Assembly (NCBI GenBank): GCA_900766865.1
Contig: CAAFXA010000366.1
Location: 1 to 6,731 of the forward strand
DNA: 6,731 nt
Direction of reading: 5' to 3'
Source: an uncultured Akkermansia sp.
Lineage (GTDB): Bacteria; Verrucomicrobiota; Verrucomicrobiia; Verrucomicrobiales; Akkermansiaceae
Positions within the stretch are counted from its first letter, which is position 1; every line of letters begins with the position of its first letter. Below are positions 1 to 6,512 of the stretch, piece by piece. The notes beneath the pieces were generated by a model that saw nothing but the letters and a program-made list of their open reading frames with translations, did no database searches and was not told the DNA's origin. The position numbers were made by a program, and so were the translations under genes.

Positions 1-456
1 AAAACAGACATTCAGTATTGGCTCGACCGCAACCGTTTCGATATCGGCGGGGTCGGGAAACCCTATGGGCCGGGGGGGGTCAATTCGTGGGTGTATACCG
101 AGCCCGTAGACCGCAAAGAGGCCATTGCCCTTGGGTTTATAGGCAAGAATGAACGGCTCCGGCCACCGCCTGAGCTGGCAGAATGGAACCTGCCGAACGC
201 ACTACAGCAAATGGGAACAGCAAGCACAAATAAGCTGGATATGGACGCAGTGGAGCGCGTCATTAGAGAATGCGAGGCCGAGGGCTTTGTCGTCGCTTAC
301 GACGAGGAGCAAAAGGCCTTGCAGGTTATGCCATCGCCTCGCACCCCGCTTGGAGACCTCAGCGACGCCGCATTCGAGCTGATGATGGAGGAAGACATCT
401 GGGAGCGCGTTGACCGCATGATGGCTGAGGAAGAGGCTGCGGCCCTCACTCAGTGA
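1..456 (+). CDS. Unrecognised phage protein, 3' part (5' end outside window)
   Basis: The reading frame is open from the first base to the TGA at 454-456, giving 151 visible residues. I treat it as truncated by the window edge, because the residues before the first possible internal start (GTG at 91) read as normal protein (e.g. DIQYWLDRNRF) and that GTG has no clear ribosome binding site. The visible part has a Gly/Pro-rich stretch (KPYGPGGVNSW), a central predicted helix around VERVIRECEAEG, and a very acidic C-terminal helix rich in Met and Glu ending in MAEEEAAALTQ. I see no catalytic motif, signal peptide or membrane segment, and I do not recognise the family. It lies 27 bases before the methyltransferase on the same strand, so it is probably co-transcribed with the late-gene entry region. 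A run of eight G at 72-79 is the only place where a frame slip could affect the reading. Confidence 0.7.
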   Translation, partial: KTDIQYWLDRNRFDIGGVGKPYGPGGVNSWVYTEPVDRKEAIALGFIGKNERLRPPPELAEWNLPNALQQMGTASTNKLDMDAVERVIRECEAEGFVVAYDEEQKALQVMPSPRTPLGDLSDAAFELMMEEDIWERVDRMMAEEEAAALTQ

Positions 457-483
457 AAACAAAACAACACTTATTCCTAACAA

Positions 484-1887
484 ATGAGCACGAAATCTGA
501 GCCTAAACCACCGAATGTTTACTGCAGGTTTACCGAAATGCGCCCCACAATCACCCTCGTGGAGCACCCGCAGAACCCGAATACTCACCCAGACAACCAG
601 CTCGACCGCTTGGCTGAGGTTATACGCGGCAACGGCTGGAGACAGCCAATAACCGTTTCCGATTTAAGCGGTTATATTATTAAAGGGCATGGCCGCTATC
701 AGGCCGCTAAACGCGCCGGGTTTAATGAGGTTCCCGTTGAGGTTCAGCACTACGAGAATGAGGCCGCCGAGCTGGCCGACATGCTCGCCGACAACCGCAT
801 TGCTGAGCTGGCAGAGATTGACGACGCTGCGCTTAAATCCGTGCTGGCTGATATACCAGAGGACGTTATGGCCCTGACGGGTTTTACCAAGGAAGAAATT
901 GACGCTATGCTTGGCGAATCCGACGGTCCTCCTGAGTGGGATAAGAATGGCGGTGAATCCCTTTCCGATACGTTCCTCGTTCCTCCGTTCTCCACCTTTG
1001 ATTGCCGCTCCGGCCCTTGGCAGGCGCGCAAGCGAGCATGGCTCGCAACAGGGCTTCGCTCCAAGGAATCTCGAGCGGACTACTATGAGGGCCTCGGCTC
1101 GCTGGCGGCTAAGGTTTCCTCCAGCGGTGAGCGCACAGATTGGATGGGCACCTCTATATTTGACCCAGTGCTGTGTGAGCTTGCATACGCGTGGTTTTCC
1201 GCTGCCGGGGATAAGGTGCTAGACCCGTTTGCAGGCGGTTCTGTGCGCGGCGTTGTGGCCGAAAGAATGGGCCGCATGTATTGCGGTATTGACCTGCGTC
1301 CCGACCAAGTGGAAGCCAACCGCCGACAGGCCGATATGCTGTGCGAGAATCCCCCGACGTGGATTTGCGGCGACAGCAACGTCGAGCTAGACCGTATAGA
1401 GAACGACGCGTTCGATATGGTGCTTTCCTGCCCGCCTTATGCCGACCTTGAAAAATACTCCGATGACCCGGCAGACCTCAGCAACATGGAATATGCCGAC
1501 TTCCTTGCCGCATACCGCTCCATCATTGCTAAAACATACGCCAAGCTCAAGGACAATACGTTCGTTGTTTGGGTTATCGGCGAGGTTCGCAAGCGCAACG
1601 GCTCATATTACAATTTCCTCGGCGATACAATCTCCGCGTTTAAGGATGCCGGGTTTGAATACTACAACGAGCTTGTTCTTCTGACCTCTATCGGCACCAA
1701 TGCTATCACCGCACGCCGTGGTATGAACGCCAGCCGCAAGCCTCGCAAGGTTCACCAGAATGTTCTCGTGTTCCTAAAGGGAGACGCGAAGATTGCGGCC
1801 AAGCGTATGGGCGAGGTGCAGATTGCCGAATTTGAGCCAGACGCCGATGAAGGAGAACAGGAATCAGAAACCGATAATGACATCTGA
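484..1887 (+). CDS. ParB-like nuclease-domain/DNA methyltransferase fusion
   Basis: This 467-residue protein probably transfers a methyl group from S-adenosylmethionine to adenine-N6 or cytosine-N4 in DNA, modifying phage DNA. Residues about 22-90 are a ParB/sulfiredoxin-type domain with the signature GHGRYQAA (68-75), followed by a helical segment to about 145. A linker region with VPPFSTFD (166-173), the WQARKRAW stretch and TSIFDPVLCE (223-232) leads into a Rossmann methyltransferase fold. That fold has the SAM-binding motif DPFAGGSVRG (247-256), the acidic end of strand 2 in GIDLR (268-272), and catalytic motif IV SCPPY (315-319), followed by DLEKYSDDP. The layout matches phage proteins annotated as ParB-domain DNA methylases, and it looks full length with all key motifs present. 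The C-terminus is an acidic tail. Start: ATG 484 has no Shine-Dalgarno sequence; ATG 538 (residue 19) is a possible alternative. The stop overlaps the terS start by one base. The target base and site cannot be read from sequence. Confidence 0.9.
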   Translation: MSTKSEPKPPNVYCRFTEMRPTITLVEHPQNPNTHPDNQLDRLAEVIRGNGWRQPITVSDLSGYIIKGHGRYQAAKRAGFNEVPVEVQHYENEAAELADMLADNRIAELAEIDDAALKSVLADIPEDVMALTGFTKEEIDAMLGESDGPPEWDKNGGESLSDTFLVPPFSTFDCRSGPWQARKRAWLATGLRSKESRADYYEGLGSLAAKVSSSGERTDWMGTSIFDPVLCELAYAWFSAAGDKVLDPFAGGSVRGVVAERMGRMYCGIDLRPDQVEANRRQADMLCENPPTWICGDSNVELDRIENDAFDMVLSCPPYADLEKYSDDPADLSNMEYADFLAAYRSIIAKTYAKLKDNTFVVWVIGEVRKRNGSYYNFLGDTISAFKDAGFEYYNELVLLTSIGTNAITARRGMNASRKPRKVHQNVLVFLKGDAKIAAKRMGEVQIAEFEPDADEGEQESETDNDI

Positions 1888-2558
1888 TGGCTGACGACGA
1901 AATTAAACGCGCCACGCGCGCTATGGCGCTCCGTAAGGCAAAGGCTCAGGCAGATAAGGCCGAGGCTGAGGCAAAGCGTGCACAGGCGCGTTTAACCGCC
2001 GCAACTAAACGAAAAGACAAAGCCGACGATAGCGATTACCTCAGCACGGGCCGCAAGCCTCTCAAGAGGTCTCGCGCTCTCGGCGACCGTATATGCCGAC
2101 GACTCGAACAAGGCATGAGCCTCCGCAAGGCATGTGCCGGAGAAATAGACTGCGCCGCAGTTTTGCGGTGGGTTCGTGACAGCTCGGAGTTTGCTCAACA
2201 GTACGCGCGTTCTCGTGAAATTGGGTGGCTCGGCAAGACCGACCGAATACTTGAGCTGGCCGACGAAGCTCATGAGGCTGCGCTCGACCTGGATTTTGGG
2301 CAGCAGCGCATAGCCGCATGCCGATTTGAGGTCGATACACTAAAATGGATGTTGGCAAAAATGCTGCCTAAAATATACGGTGAGAAGGTCGGAGTGCAGG
2401 TATTGCCCGGCCCCGGCTCTATCGCGCCGACAGACGCGGCCAGCGGCCCGGCATTACCCAACGACGACGAGGAACGAATCATTGCGAGCATTGCCGAACG
2501 GCAGGCCCGCCTTATGCGTATGCAGGCCGAGGAGGAGGCCGAGGTCGAGAACGGCTAA
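1887..2558 (+). CDS. terS: Terminase small subunit, Sf6 gp1-like
   Basis: This 223-residue protein is the DNA-recognition part of the packaging motor: it binds the packaging start site as a ring oligomer and presents DNA to TerL. Residues 1-47 are an Ala/Lys/Glu-rich stretch likely to form a coiled coil. Residues about 67-99 form a helix-turn-helix (GMSLRKAC...AAVLRWVRD). Residues about 100-150 are the helical oligomerisation core, and VDTLKWMLAKMLPKIYGEK (149-167) closely resembles the matching segment of phage Sf6 small terminase as I remember it (VDTRKWALARMNPRKYGDK). The C-terminus is a flexible Gly/Pro segment and then an acidic helix (AEEEAEVENG), a plausible contact to TerL. It is longer than Sf6 gp1 mainly because of the N-terminal coiled coil and C-terminal extension. 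Its ATG overlaps the methyltransferase stop (TGATG) and lacks its own ribosome binding site, which points to translational coupling. Confidence 0.9.
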   Translation: MADDEIKRATRAMALRKAKAQADKAEAEAKRAQARLTAATKRKDKADDSDYLSTGRKPLKRSRALGDRICRRLEQGMSLRKACAGEIDCAAVLRWVRDSSEFAQQYARSREIGWLGKTDRILELADEAHEAALDLDFGQQRIAACRFEVDTLKWMLAKMLPKIYGEKVGVQVLPGPGSIAPTDAASGPALPNDDEERIIASIAERQARLMRMQAEEEAEVENG

Positions 2559-2565
2559 AATAAGC

Positions 2566-2631
2566 GTTTGTTGCTCACCTGTGCACAACAAACTGCGTTG
2601 TTACTCATTTTTTGCAAAAAATGAACAACAA
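2566..2631 (+). promoter_or_regulatory. Inverted repeats with alternative stems over the terL start
   Basis: Four segments can pair in mutually exclusive ways in the RNA. A (GTTTGTTG, 2566-2573) is an exact inverted repeat of B (CAACAAAC, 2586-2593). The inner part of B (AACAA, 2587-2591) is complementary to C (TTGTT, 2598-2602). C is also complementary to D (AACAA, 2627-2631). Nested between C and D is a perfect 20-base palindrome (2605-2624: TCATTTTTTG then CAAAAAATGA) that contains the terL ATG at 2621. A:B pairing would leave C:D free to bury the start; B:C pairing would weaken that. The geometry is seen directly. A regulatory role is inference, and the stems are mostly A-U pairs, so their stability is uncertain. 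The palindrome could instead be a DNA operator or a terminase binding site. Confidence 0.5.
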
Positions 2632-3994
2632 AACTGACATGACGCCGATTGAATTCGCGGAGATTAAGCTTGGCCTGCGTCTATACCCGTGGCAGGACGA
2701 AGCCCTGTGGTTCGCGGTGAACGGCAAACGGCGCATGTCGCTGGTGGCCGCCAACGGTTCAGGCAAAACGGCTTGCGTCAACGTGGTGCTACTGCTCTGG
2801 TTCCTCTATACTCACCCGCGCGGCATTGCTATGGTCACCTCGGGCTCGTGGAATCAGCTCACGACCCAGCTCTGGCCCAACCTCGAAATGCACCGAGAGC
2901 GCTTTCCCGGCTGGAAGTGGGGCAAGGATAAGATAAGCACGCCGGAGGGCGGCTTCATTCGCGCTTACTCCACCAACCACCCGGGCCGAGCAGAAGGCCA
3001 CCATGAGCACCTGCCGGAGAGACCCGTCATGCTGATGGTTGACGAGGCTAAGAGCGTGCCTGAGCCTATATTTGAGGCCCTGAGCCGTTGCACACCGACA
3101 TACTATATTCTAACATCTTCCCCCGGCGGCCCCAGCGGTTCGTTTTATAATTCGTTCCGCAAGACCCGCAAACTCTACCACGGTGTTCACGTCAACGCGA
3201 TTGATGATTGTCCCCACATCCCTAAGTGGAAAATAGACCTCGCCCGGAAGCTTTACGGCCCCGAGCCCGAGCAACACCCGGTCTACCGAAGTATGATAAT
3301 GGGCGAATTCACCGAGGGCGACGACGCGATGATTATACCGCGTTACCTTGTGGAGCGCGCCCTTATGCATAAGCCTGACGCGCGCCCCGGCGAGCGTTAC
3401 GCCGCCGTTGACTGGGCCGCTGGTGGCGACGAGACCGTGCTTGCAGAACGTCACGGCAACATGCTTCGGCTTCTATACAAAGACCGCGAAAAAGACACCG
3501 TTAAGGCCGCCTCGCGCGTGGTGGCTGAATGCCGCCTGCGAGGTATTGATGACGGCATGTGTTGGGGCGACGTGTGCGGTCTCGGCATTGGCATCATGCA
3601 GGCCGCAAAGCACTATCAGGATTTCTATTTCCGCGAGTTTAACGGTGGGGCTCAAGTAGATGATGACCACTATTTGAACCTAAACATTCAGGCATGGCAC
3701 TACTTCCGGCAGAGCCTTGAGCGCGGCGAGGTTTGCTTCCCTGACGGTTTGGACGAGGAGACCATCGACCAGCTTTGCAACCGATTTTTAGAATGGAATG
3801 ACCGCGGCAAGCTCAAGTGCGAGAGCAAAAAGGACATGGCCGACCGTGGCTTAACCTCACCCGACCGCGCCGACGCGCTGGTCATGGCTTGGTGGGTGGG
3901 CCGCTTCATGGACTATGATGACGACCCGCCTCGCACTCGCCGCTCAGGCAAGGCCGACGGTATGGGTATGCGCGGCTCCGGCTTCGTTGTTTGA
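2621..3994 (+). CDS. terL: Terminase large subunit (packaging ATPase and nuclease)
   Basis: This is the motor of DNA packaging: an N-terminal ATPase pumps DNA through the portal and a C-terminal RNase H-like nuclease cuts the concatemer. From ATG 2621 it has 457 residues, normal for the family. ATPase: adenine/Q-type region LYPWQDEALW (21-30), Walker A AANGSGKT (43-50, Lys49), Walker B VMLMVDEA (136-143, Asp140 and catalytic Glu141), and coupling motif TSSPGG (165-170). Nuclease: first acidic residue in AAVDWAAGGDETV (Asp264), second in CWGDVCG (Asp317), third in LTSPDRADALVMAWW (Asp415 or Asp418). All expected motifs are present, so the gene should be functional. Start choice: TTG at 2612 is in frame but the ATG three codons later is more likely. 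Neither has a Shine-Dalgarno sequence, and both lie in the palindrome described separately. The gene follows terS after 62 bases. Confidence 0.96.
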   Translation: MNNKTDMTPIEFAEIKLGLRLYPWQDEALWFAVNGKRRMSLVAANGSGKTACVNVVLLLWFLYTHPRGIAMVTSGSWNQLTTQLWPNLEMHRERFPGWKWGKDKISTPEGGFIRAYSTNHPGRAEGHHEHLPERPVMLMVDEAKSVPEPIFEALSRCTPTYYILTSSPGGPSGSFYNSFRKTRKLYHGVHVNAIDDCPHIPKWKIDLARKLYGPEPEQHPVYRSMIMGEFTEGDDAMIIPRYLVERALMHKPDARPGERYAAVDWAAGGDETVLAERHGNMLRLLYKDREKDTVKAASRVVAECRLRGIDDGMCWGDVCGLGIGIMQAAKHYQDFYFREFNGGAQVDDDHYLNLNIQAWHYFRQSLERGEVCFPDGLDEETIDQLCNRFLEWNDRGKLKCESKKDMADRGLTSPDRADALVMAWWVGRFMDYDDDPPRTRRSGKADGMGMRGSGFVV

Positions 3995-4028
3995 GCAAAC
4001 GCGCCCCCACGCAGCTTCATTGAAAAAA

Positions 4029-4052
4029 ATGCAATCAGCAGGCAAAATGTAA
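4029..4052 (+). other. Possible seven-codon leader ORF before the adhesin gene
   Basis: Between the terL stop and the adhesin start there is a short ATG...TAA frame reading MQSAGKM and a stop. It is in the same frame as the adhesin gene and ends three bases before its ATG. The last sense codon is itself an ATG, so the tail reads ATG TAA CGC ATG. A run of seven A lies just upstream (4023-4029). It could be a leader for re-initiation or simply chance in 61 bases. There is no Shine-Dalgarno sequence in front of it. No function is assigned. Confidence 0.2.
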
Positions 4053-4055
4053 CGC

Positions 4056-6002
4056 ATGAAAGAGCACGACACATTTCCCGGAAAGATTTACGCGGTAACC
4101 TGCGCCTCCGGGTGCACTATTACCGACAACAAAGGTCGCACTTTAGGAGAATGCGAGGCTGGTAAGCAAACGCTGGTTGTTGCCACCAGCGACAAGCTGC
4201 TGACCTCGGCAGATGCCCTTTTGACCGCAACTTTTAAGTATGCCCCCGCTAAGCTGAAGGCTCTTGGGCTCCTTGGCGGGGGCTCTTCTACTGGTTTGCC
4301 TAGCGGGTATTTTGAGTGTTGGTACTTGCAATCCAGCGGTACTCAGTATGTTGATACGGGGGTCGTAATGACGGCTGATACCGGGTTGAAGATGACGTAT
4401 TGCTCTCCCAGTAGCGGAAGAATGGCTTTCGGTGTAAAGAATGCGGCCGGGGCATTCTATTCAATTCATTGCTATACTGCCACTGGCGGTGCTCAACATC
4501 ATTGGCTAGAATATGGGTGGGGTGGAGGTGTTTATCCGTTGTCCGGTACGGGGCAGCCTCCGCAGAGTGCTCTACCCGGTGAGGTGCAGCATTGTACCTT
4601 AAACTGGAATAATGACGGGAAATGGGACTGGGTGTGCGATAGACGAGCAGGTAGCATAACTCATCTTTCCGGGGACATTGCGAATAAGGATACTTATACA
4701 CCGCCTGCTCTTAATATCTTTTTATGGAAAATCAATGTTAATGGTATAGCATCTGATGGTGTAAGCACCTCAAGTAGAACGAGGGTGTTTTCTGCCTCTA
4801 TTATGCAGGGGGAGGAGGTTGTTTGCGATATGGTGCCTGCTATTTCAAAGGACGGTAGGCCGTGCATGGTGGATAAGGTGAGCAAACAGGCGTTTTTTAA
4901 TGTGGGGACGGGGAATTTCAGCATTGCGTTTACGATGAAAAATATGCGTAACCTGAGGCATTTGACAGCGACAAGCGGAGGGAGTATATCTGTATCGTTA
5001 CCGTGGGATGCACAGTTGATTGCCAGCGGAATGCCGGCTCTTTTGAATGATGTTGCGAATAAGGGTGCGGTGTTGAGTGTGCAGTACCGCACTGTGGAGG
5101 CGGATAGCAAGCTGTATAGCCGATATGCGGAGTGTAAGACGTTGGCAGATATGCTGGCGGTTAACAAGGATTTCAGGAATGACTTGACGGGGCTGTATCA
5201 GTGGGTATACCCGCTGACCTCGTTTAAGACAACGGGGCTTGGTTGGGGGCAAGGCGGTGGTTTTGACAGCCCTAATATGAAGAGTGCGTCATTTGATATG
5301 CCTAATGCCACGAATATTACCGGCTTATGTTATAATGCGTATAATCTTGAAAGAGCGAATATTAATGCGCCTAACGCAACGGTAGCAAATAGTGCGTTCC
5401 GCTGGACAACATCTTTATTCAGACTCTCTGCGGATTTGGAAAGCGTGGTGAATGCGGAGGATTTTGTTACGTACGCAGCGGAGTTGACTTCTTTTTATAG
5501 TTATATGCCGAACCTGACAAATGGGCGTGCGATGTTTTATAAATGTTCTGCGTTGGAGTATTGTGATATTGAGGTTCCTGCTTTAAGCAATGGTGACCAG
5601 ATGTTTGAAGATTGCATTTTAGAGTCGTACTCTGTTATATGTATATGCGAATCATTGCCTGAATATACCACCGGCACGCACAAGATTACACTGGGGATTC
5701 ATGTGGATTATCAAGCGGATGAGGAGGTTATCACTGCAATTCAGTTAGCTGAGGCAAAGGGATGGACTGTGACAGTGCAATGGAATGGTACACCTTGGAC
5801 TGAAGGAGAGGATGGTGGGCGTTATGGTTTACGCAAGCCGCCGGTTTATGCAAAGGTTGTTGAATGGCAAGCCTGCGATGGCAGGCTGCGCCGCGAGTTG
5901 GATTGGGGACAGTATGTAACGAATTGGGAGGAGAATGGCTACCAAGAGTTTGCTACTGTAGAGGAGGCGAGAGAGTATTTTAACATGGAAGAAAAAGTAT
6001 GA
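4056..6002 (+). CDS. Modular phage adhesin / tail-fibre-like protein (LamG-like and BspA-type repeats)
   Basis: This 648-residue protein probably acts at the virion surface in binding host glycans or proteins; no enzyme motif is visible. Residues 1-73 form a small beta-rich domain (GKIYAVTC...GCTITDNKG), a candidate virion anchor, followed by a Gly/Ser linker (GGGSSTG, 74-80). Residues about 86-294 look like a LamG/concanavalin-type lectin domain: it opens with WYLQSSGTQYVDTG and closes with the family-typical DGRPCMVDKVSKQAFFNVG. Residues about 408-521 are BspA-type leucine-rich repeats of 23 residues. Residues about 568-645 (TVTVQWNGTPW, then DWGQYVTNWEENGYQEF and EEAREYF) are a C-terminal domain common in gut phage and bacterial surface proteins. 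No signal peptide or membrane segment is seen, which fits a virion protein better than a secreted one. ATG 4056 lacks a Shine-Dalgarno sequence. From about 4275 on, base use differs from the upstream genes. The stop overlaps the next gene by four bases. Confidence 0.8.
   Translation: MKEHDTFPGKIYAVTCASGCTITDNKGRTLGECEAGKQTLVVATSDKLLTSADALLTATFKYAPAKLKALGLLGGGSSTGLPSGYFECWYLQSSGTQYVDTGVVMTADTGLKMTYCSPSSGRMAFGVKNAAGAFYSIHCYTATGGAQHHWLEYGWGGGVYPLSGTGQPPQSALPGEVQHCTLNWNNDGKWDWVCDRRAGSITHLSGDIANKDTYTPPALNIFLWKINVNGIASDGVSTSSRTRVFSASIMQGEEVVCDMVPAISKDGRPCMVDKVSKQAFFNVGTGNFSIAFTMKNMRNLRHLTATSGGSISVSLPWDAQLIASGMPALLNDVANKGAVLSVQYRTVEADSKLYSRYAECKTLADMLAVNKDFRNDLTGLYQWVYPLTSFKTTGLGWGQGGGFDSPNMKSASFDMPNATNITGLCYNAYNLERANINAPNATVANSAFRWTTSLFRLSADLESVVNAEDFVTYAAELTSFYSYMPNLTNGRAMFYKCSALEYCDIEVPALSNGDQMFEDCILESYSVICICESLPEYTTGTHKITLGIHVDYQADEEVITAIQLAEAKGWTVTVQWNGTPWTEGEDGGRYGLRKPPVYAKVVEWQACDGRLRRELDWGQYVTNWEENGYQEFATVEEAREYFNMEEKV
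5277..5618 (+). repeat. Five leucine-rich repeat units inside the adhesin
   Basis: Residues 408-521 split into units of 23, 23, 23, 23 and 22 residues. Units begin at Met408, Leu431, Leu454, Leu477 and Leu500, with Leu522 starting a sixth partial unit. Position +8 is Pro in four units (416, 439, 485, 508). Position +17 or +16 is Phe in four (448, 470, 494, 517) and Cys in the first (425). The last two full units have Cys at +20 (497, 520) in the pattern MFxxCxxL. This is the periodicity of BspA/Treponema-type leucine-rich repeats. The repetition is at protein level; the DNA of the units is not closely similar. Confidence 0.7.
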
Positions 6003-6214
6003 TTTATGTGAGACGTACTGAATCGGAGGTCGGTAACTATGTGGGAGCCGATGGCGTGATGTGGTATGTGGAGTGGTGCCATGAGGTGTATGGTGCCACG
6101 CCGGAGCAGTTGGGGTACTCTGGTTTTGAGAGTATGGCCGAGGCTTTAGAATTGTGGGGGCTTACTGAGTATGTTGACCCTGATGAAGAGAATCTTTTAA
6201 CCGAAACAAACTGA
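5999..6214 (+). CDS. Small unrecognised protein resembling the adhesin C-terminal domain
   Basis: This is a 71-residue acidic, aromatic-rich protein. Its ATG overlaps the adhesin stop (ATGA), and GGAAG at 5987-5991 sits seven bases before the start, so it is translated together with the adhesin. There is no signal peptide, membrane segment or catalytic motif. By eye it aligns along most of its length with the last ~50 residues of the adhesin: IYVRRTE / VYAKVVE, GADG / ACDG, VEW / LDW, GYSGFESMAEALELW / GYQEFATVEEAREYF. I infer a shared small domain, either a partial duplication or a stand-alone copy used with the fibre (for example as an assembly partner or extra tip). Its strand skew (21 G to 8 C in 6121-6180) matches the adhesin. 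The function is unknown and the domain match needs a profile search. Confidence 0.75.
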   Translation: MIYVRRTESEVGNYVGADGVMWYVEWCHEVYGATPEQLGYSGFESMAEALELWGLTEYVDPDEENLLTETN

Positions 6215-6218
6215 TACA

Positions 6219-6470
6219 ATGACAGAAGAACAAAAAGCTCAAGTGAAGGCTGACCTGCATTCAGGTGCGGCGAGGGTGGCTTCTAAAGCCAATGAGAAGG
6301 CGAAGGCAGCGACAGGCTGGAAGAAGTGGCTATATGCCGCGCTGGCAATCATTGCCGGAGCCATTGCGTTTTTCACGGCCACGGGCTGCACAGCCTCTTA
6401 TACACAATCTGCCTCAGGCGACATTGCGGCCACCGTGACTCTGGTGCAGCCTGAGACTAACCGTAAGTAA
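6219..6470 (+). CDS. Small membrane protein with lipobox-like cysteine, possible lysis-related
   Basis: This 83-residue protein starts four bases after the previous stop. Residues 1-33 are a charged Ala/Lys/Glu-rich helix. Residues 35-54 (KKWLYAALAIIAGAIAFFTA) are one hydrophobic membrane segment preceded by a Lys pair. ATGC at 54-57 follows, a weak lipobox with Cys57 as the possible lipidation site. The remaining 26 residues (TASYTQSASGDIAATV...) are polar and Ser/Thr-rich. Similar short proteins with a helix, a membrane segment, a Cys and a Thr/Ser-rich tail occur in gut phage genomes, often near lysis genes, and one-membrane-segment 'smalltalk'-type proteins in Bacteroides look alike. A holin or spanin-like role is possible but unproven. 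The long N-terminal region is unusual for a lipoprotein signal, so it could equally be a plain N-in inner-membrane protein. No Shine-Dalgarno sequence precedes ATG 6219. Confidence 0.75.
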   Translation: MTEEQKAQVKADLHSGAARVASKANEKAKAATGWKKWLYAALAIIAGAIAFFTATGCTASYTQSASGDIAATVTLVQPETNRK

Positions 6471-6507
6471 ATTTTCCCGACTACAACTACCAAACCTATT
6501 AACCAGA

Positions 6508-6512
6508 AAGGA
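6508..6512 (+). promoter_or_regulatory. Shine-Dalgarno sequence for the gene at 6523
   Basis: AAGGA lies ten bases before ATG 6523, in a 52-base gap. It is notable because most other genes in the window have no such site, and it helps fix this start. Confidence 0.55.

Noticed and set aside
202..588. Minus-strand open frame of 128 codons across the first gene and the methyltransferase start
   Set aside because: It conflicts with two plus-strand genes in a fully co-directional region and has no supporting signal.
2612..2620. TTG at 2612 as the terL start
   Set aside because: It is in frame but adds only three residues, is a rarer start codon, and has no ribosome binding site; ATG 2621 is preferred.
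2605..2624. Palindrome considered as a Rho-independent terminator after terS
   Set aside because: The stem is almost all A-T, has no stable loop, and is not followed by a T run on the plus strand; it also contains the terL start codon.
4020..4048. TTGAAA - 17 bases - CAAAAT as a sigma70-type promoter for the adhesin
   Set aside because: The -10 matches only four of six consensus positions and ends seven bases before the ATG, implying an almost leaderless RNA; the proposed host group also uses different promoter boxes. Too weak to list.
4300..4701. Minus-strand open frame of 133 codons inside the adhesin gene
   Set aside because: It is opposite the LamG-like region, His/Arg/Ser-rich as expected for a shadow frame, with no recognisable domain.
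4694..5167. Minus-strand open frame of 157 codons inside the adhesin gene
   Set aside because: It lies wholly opposite a well-supported gene, has no family motif or ribosome binding site, and its composition looks like a shadow frame.
4935..6002. Internal start at Met294 of the adhesin as a separate gene
   Set aside because: The residues look like a possible N-terminus and lie at a domain boundary, but no ribosome binding site precedes the ATG and the frame is continuous with the LamG-like domain.
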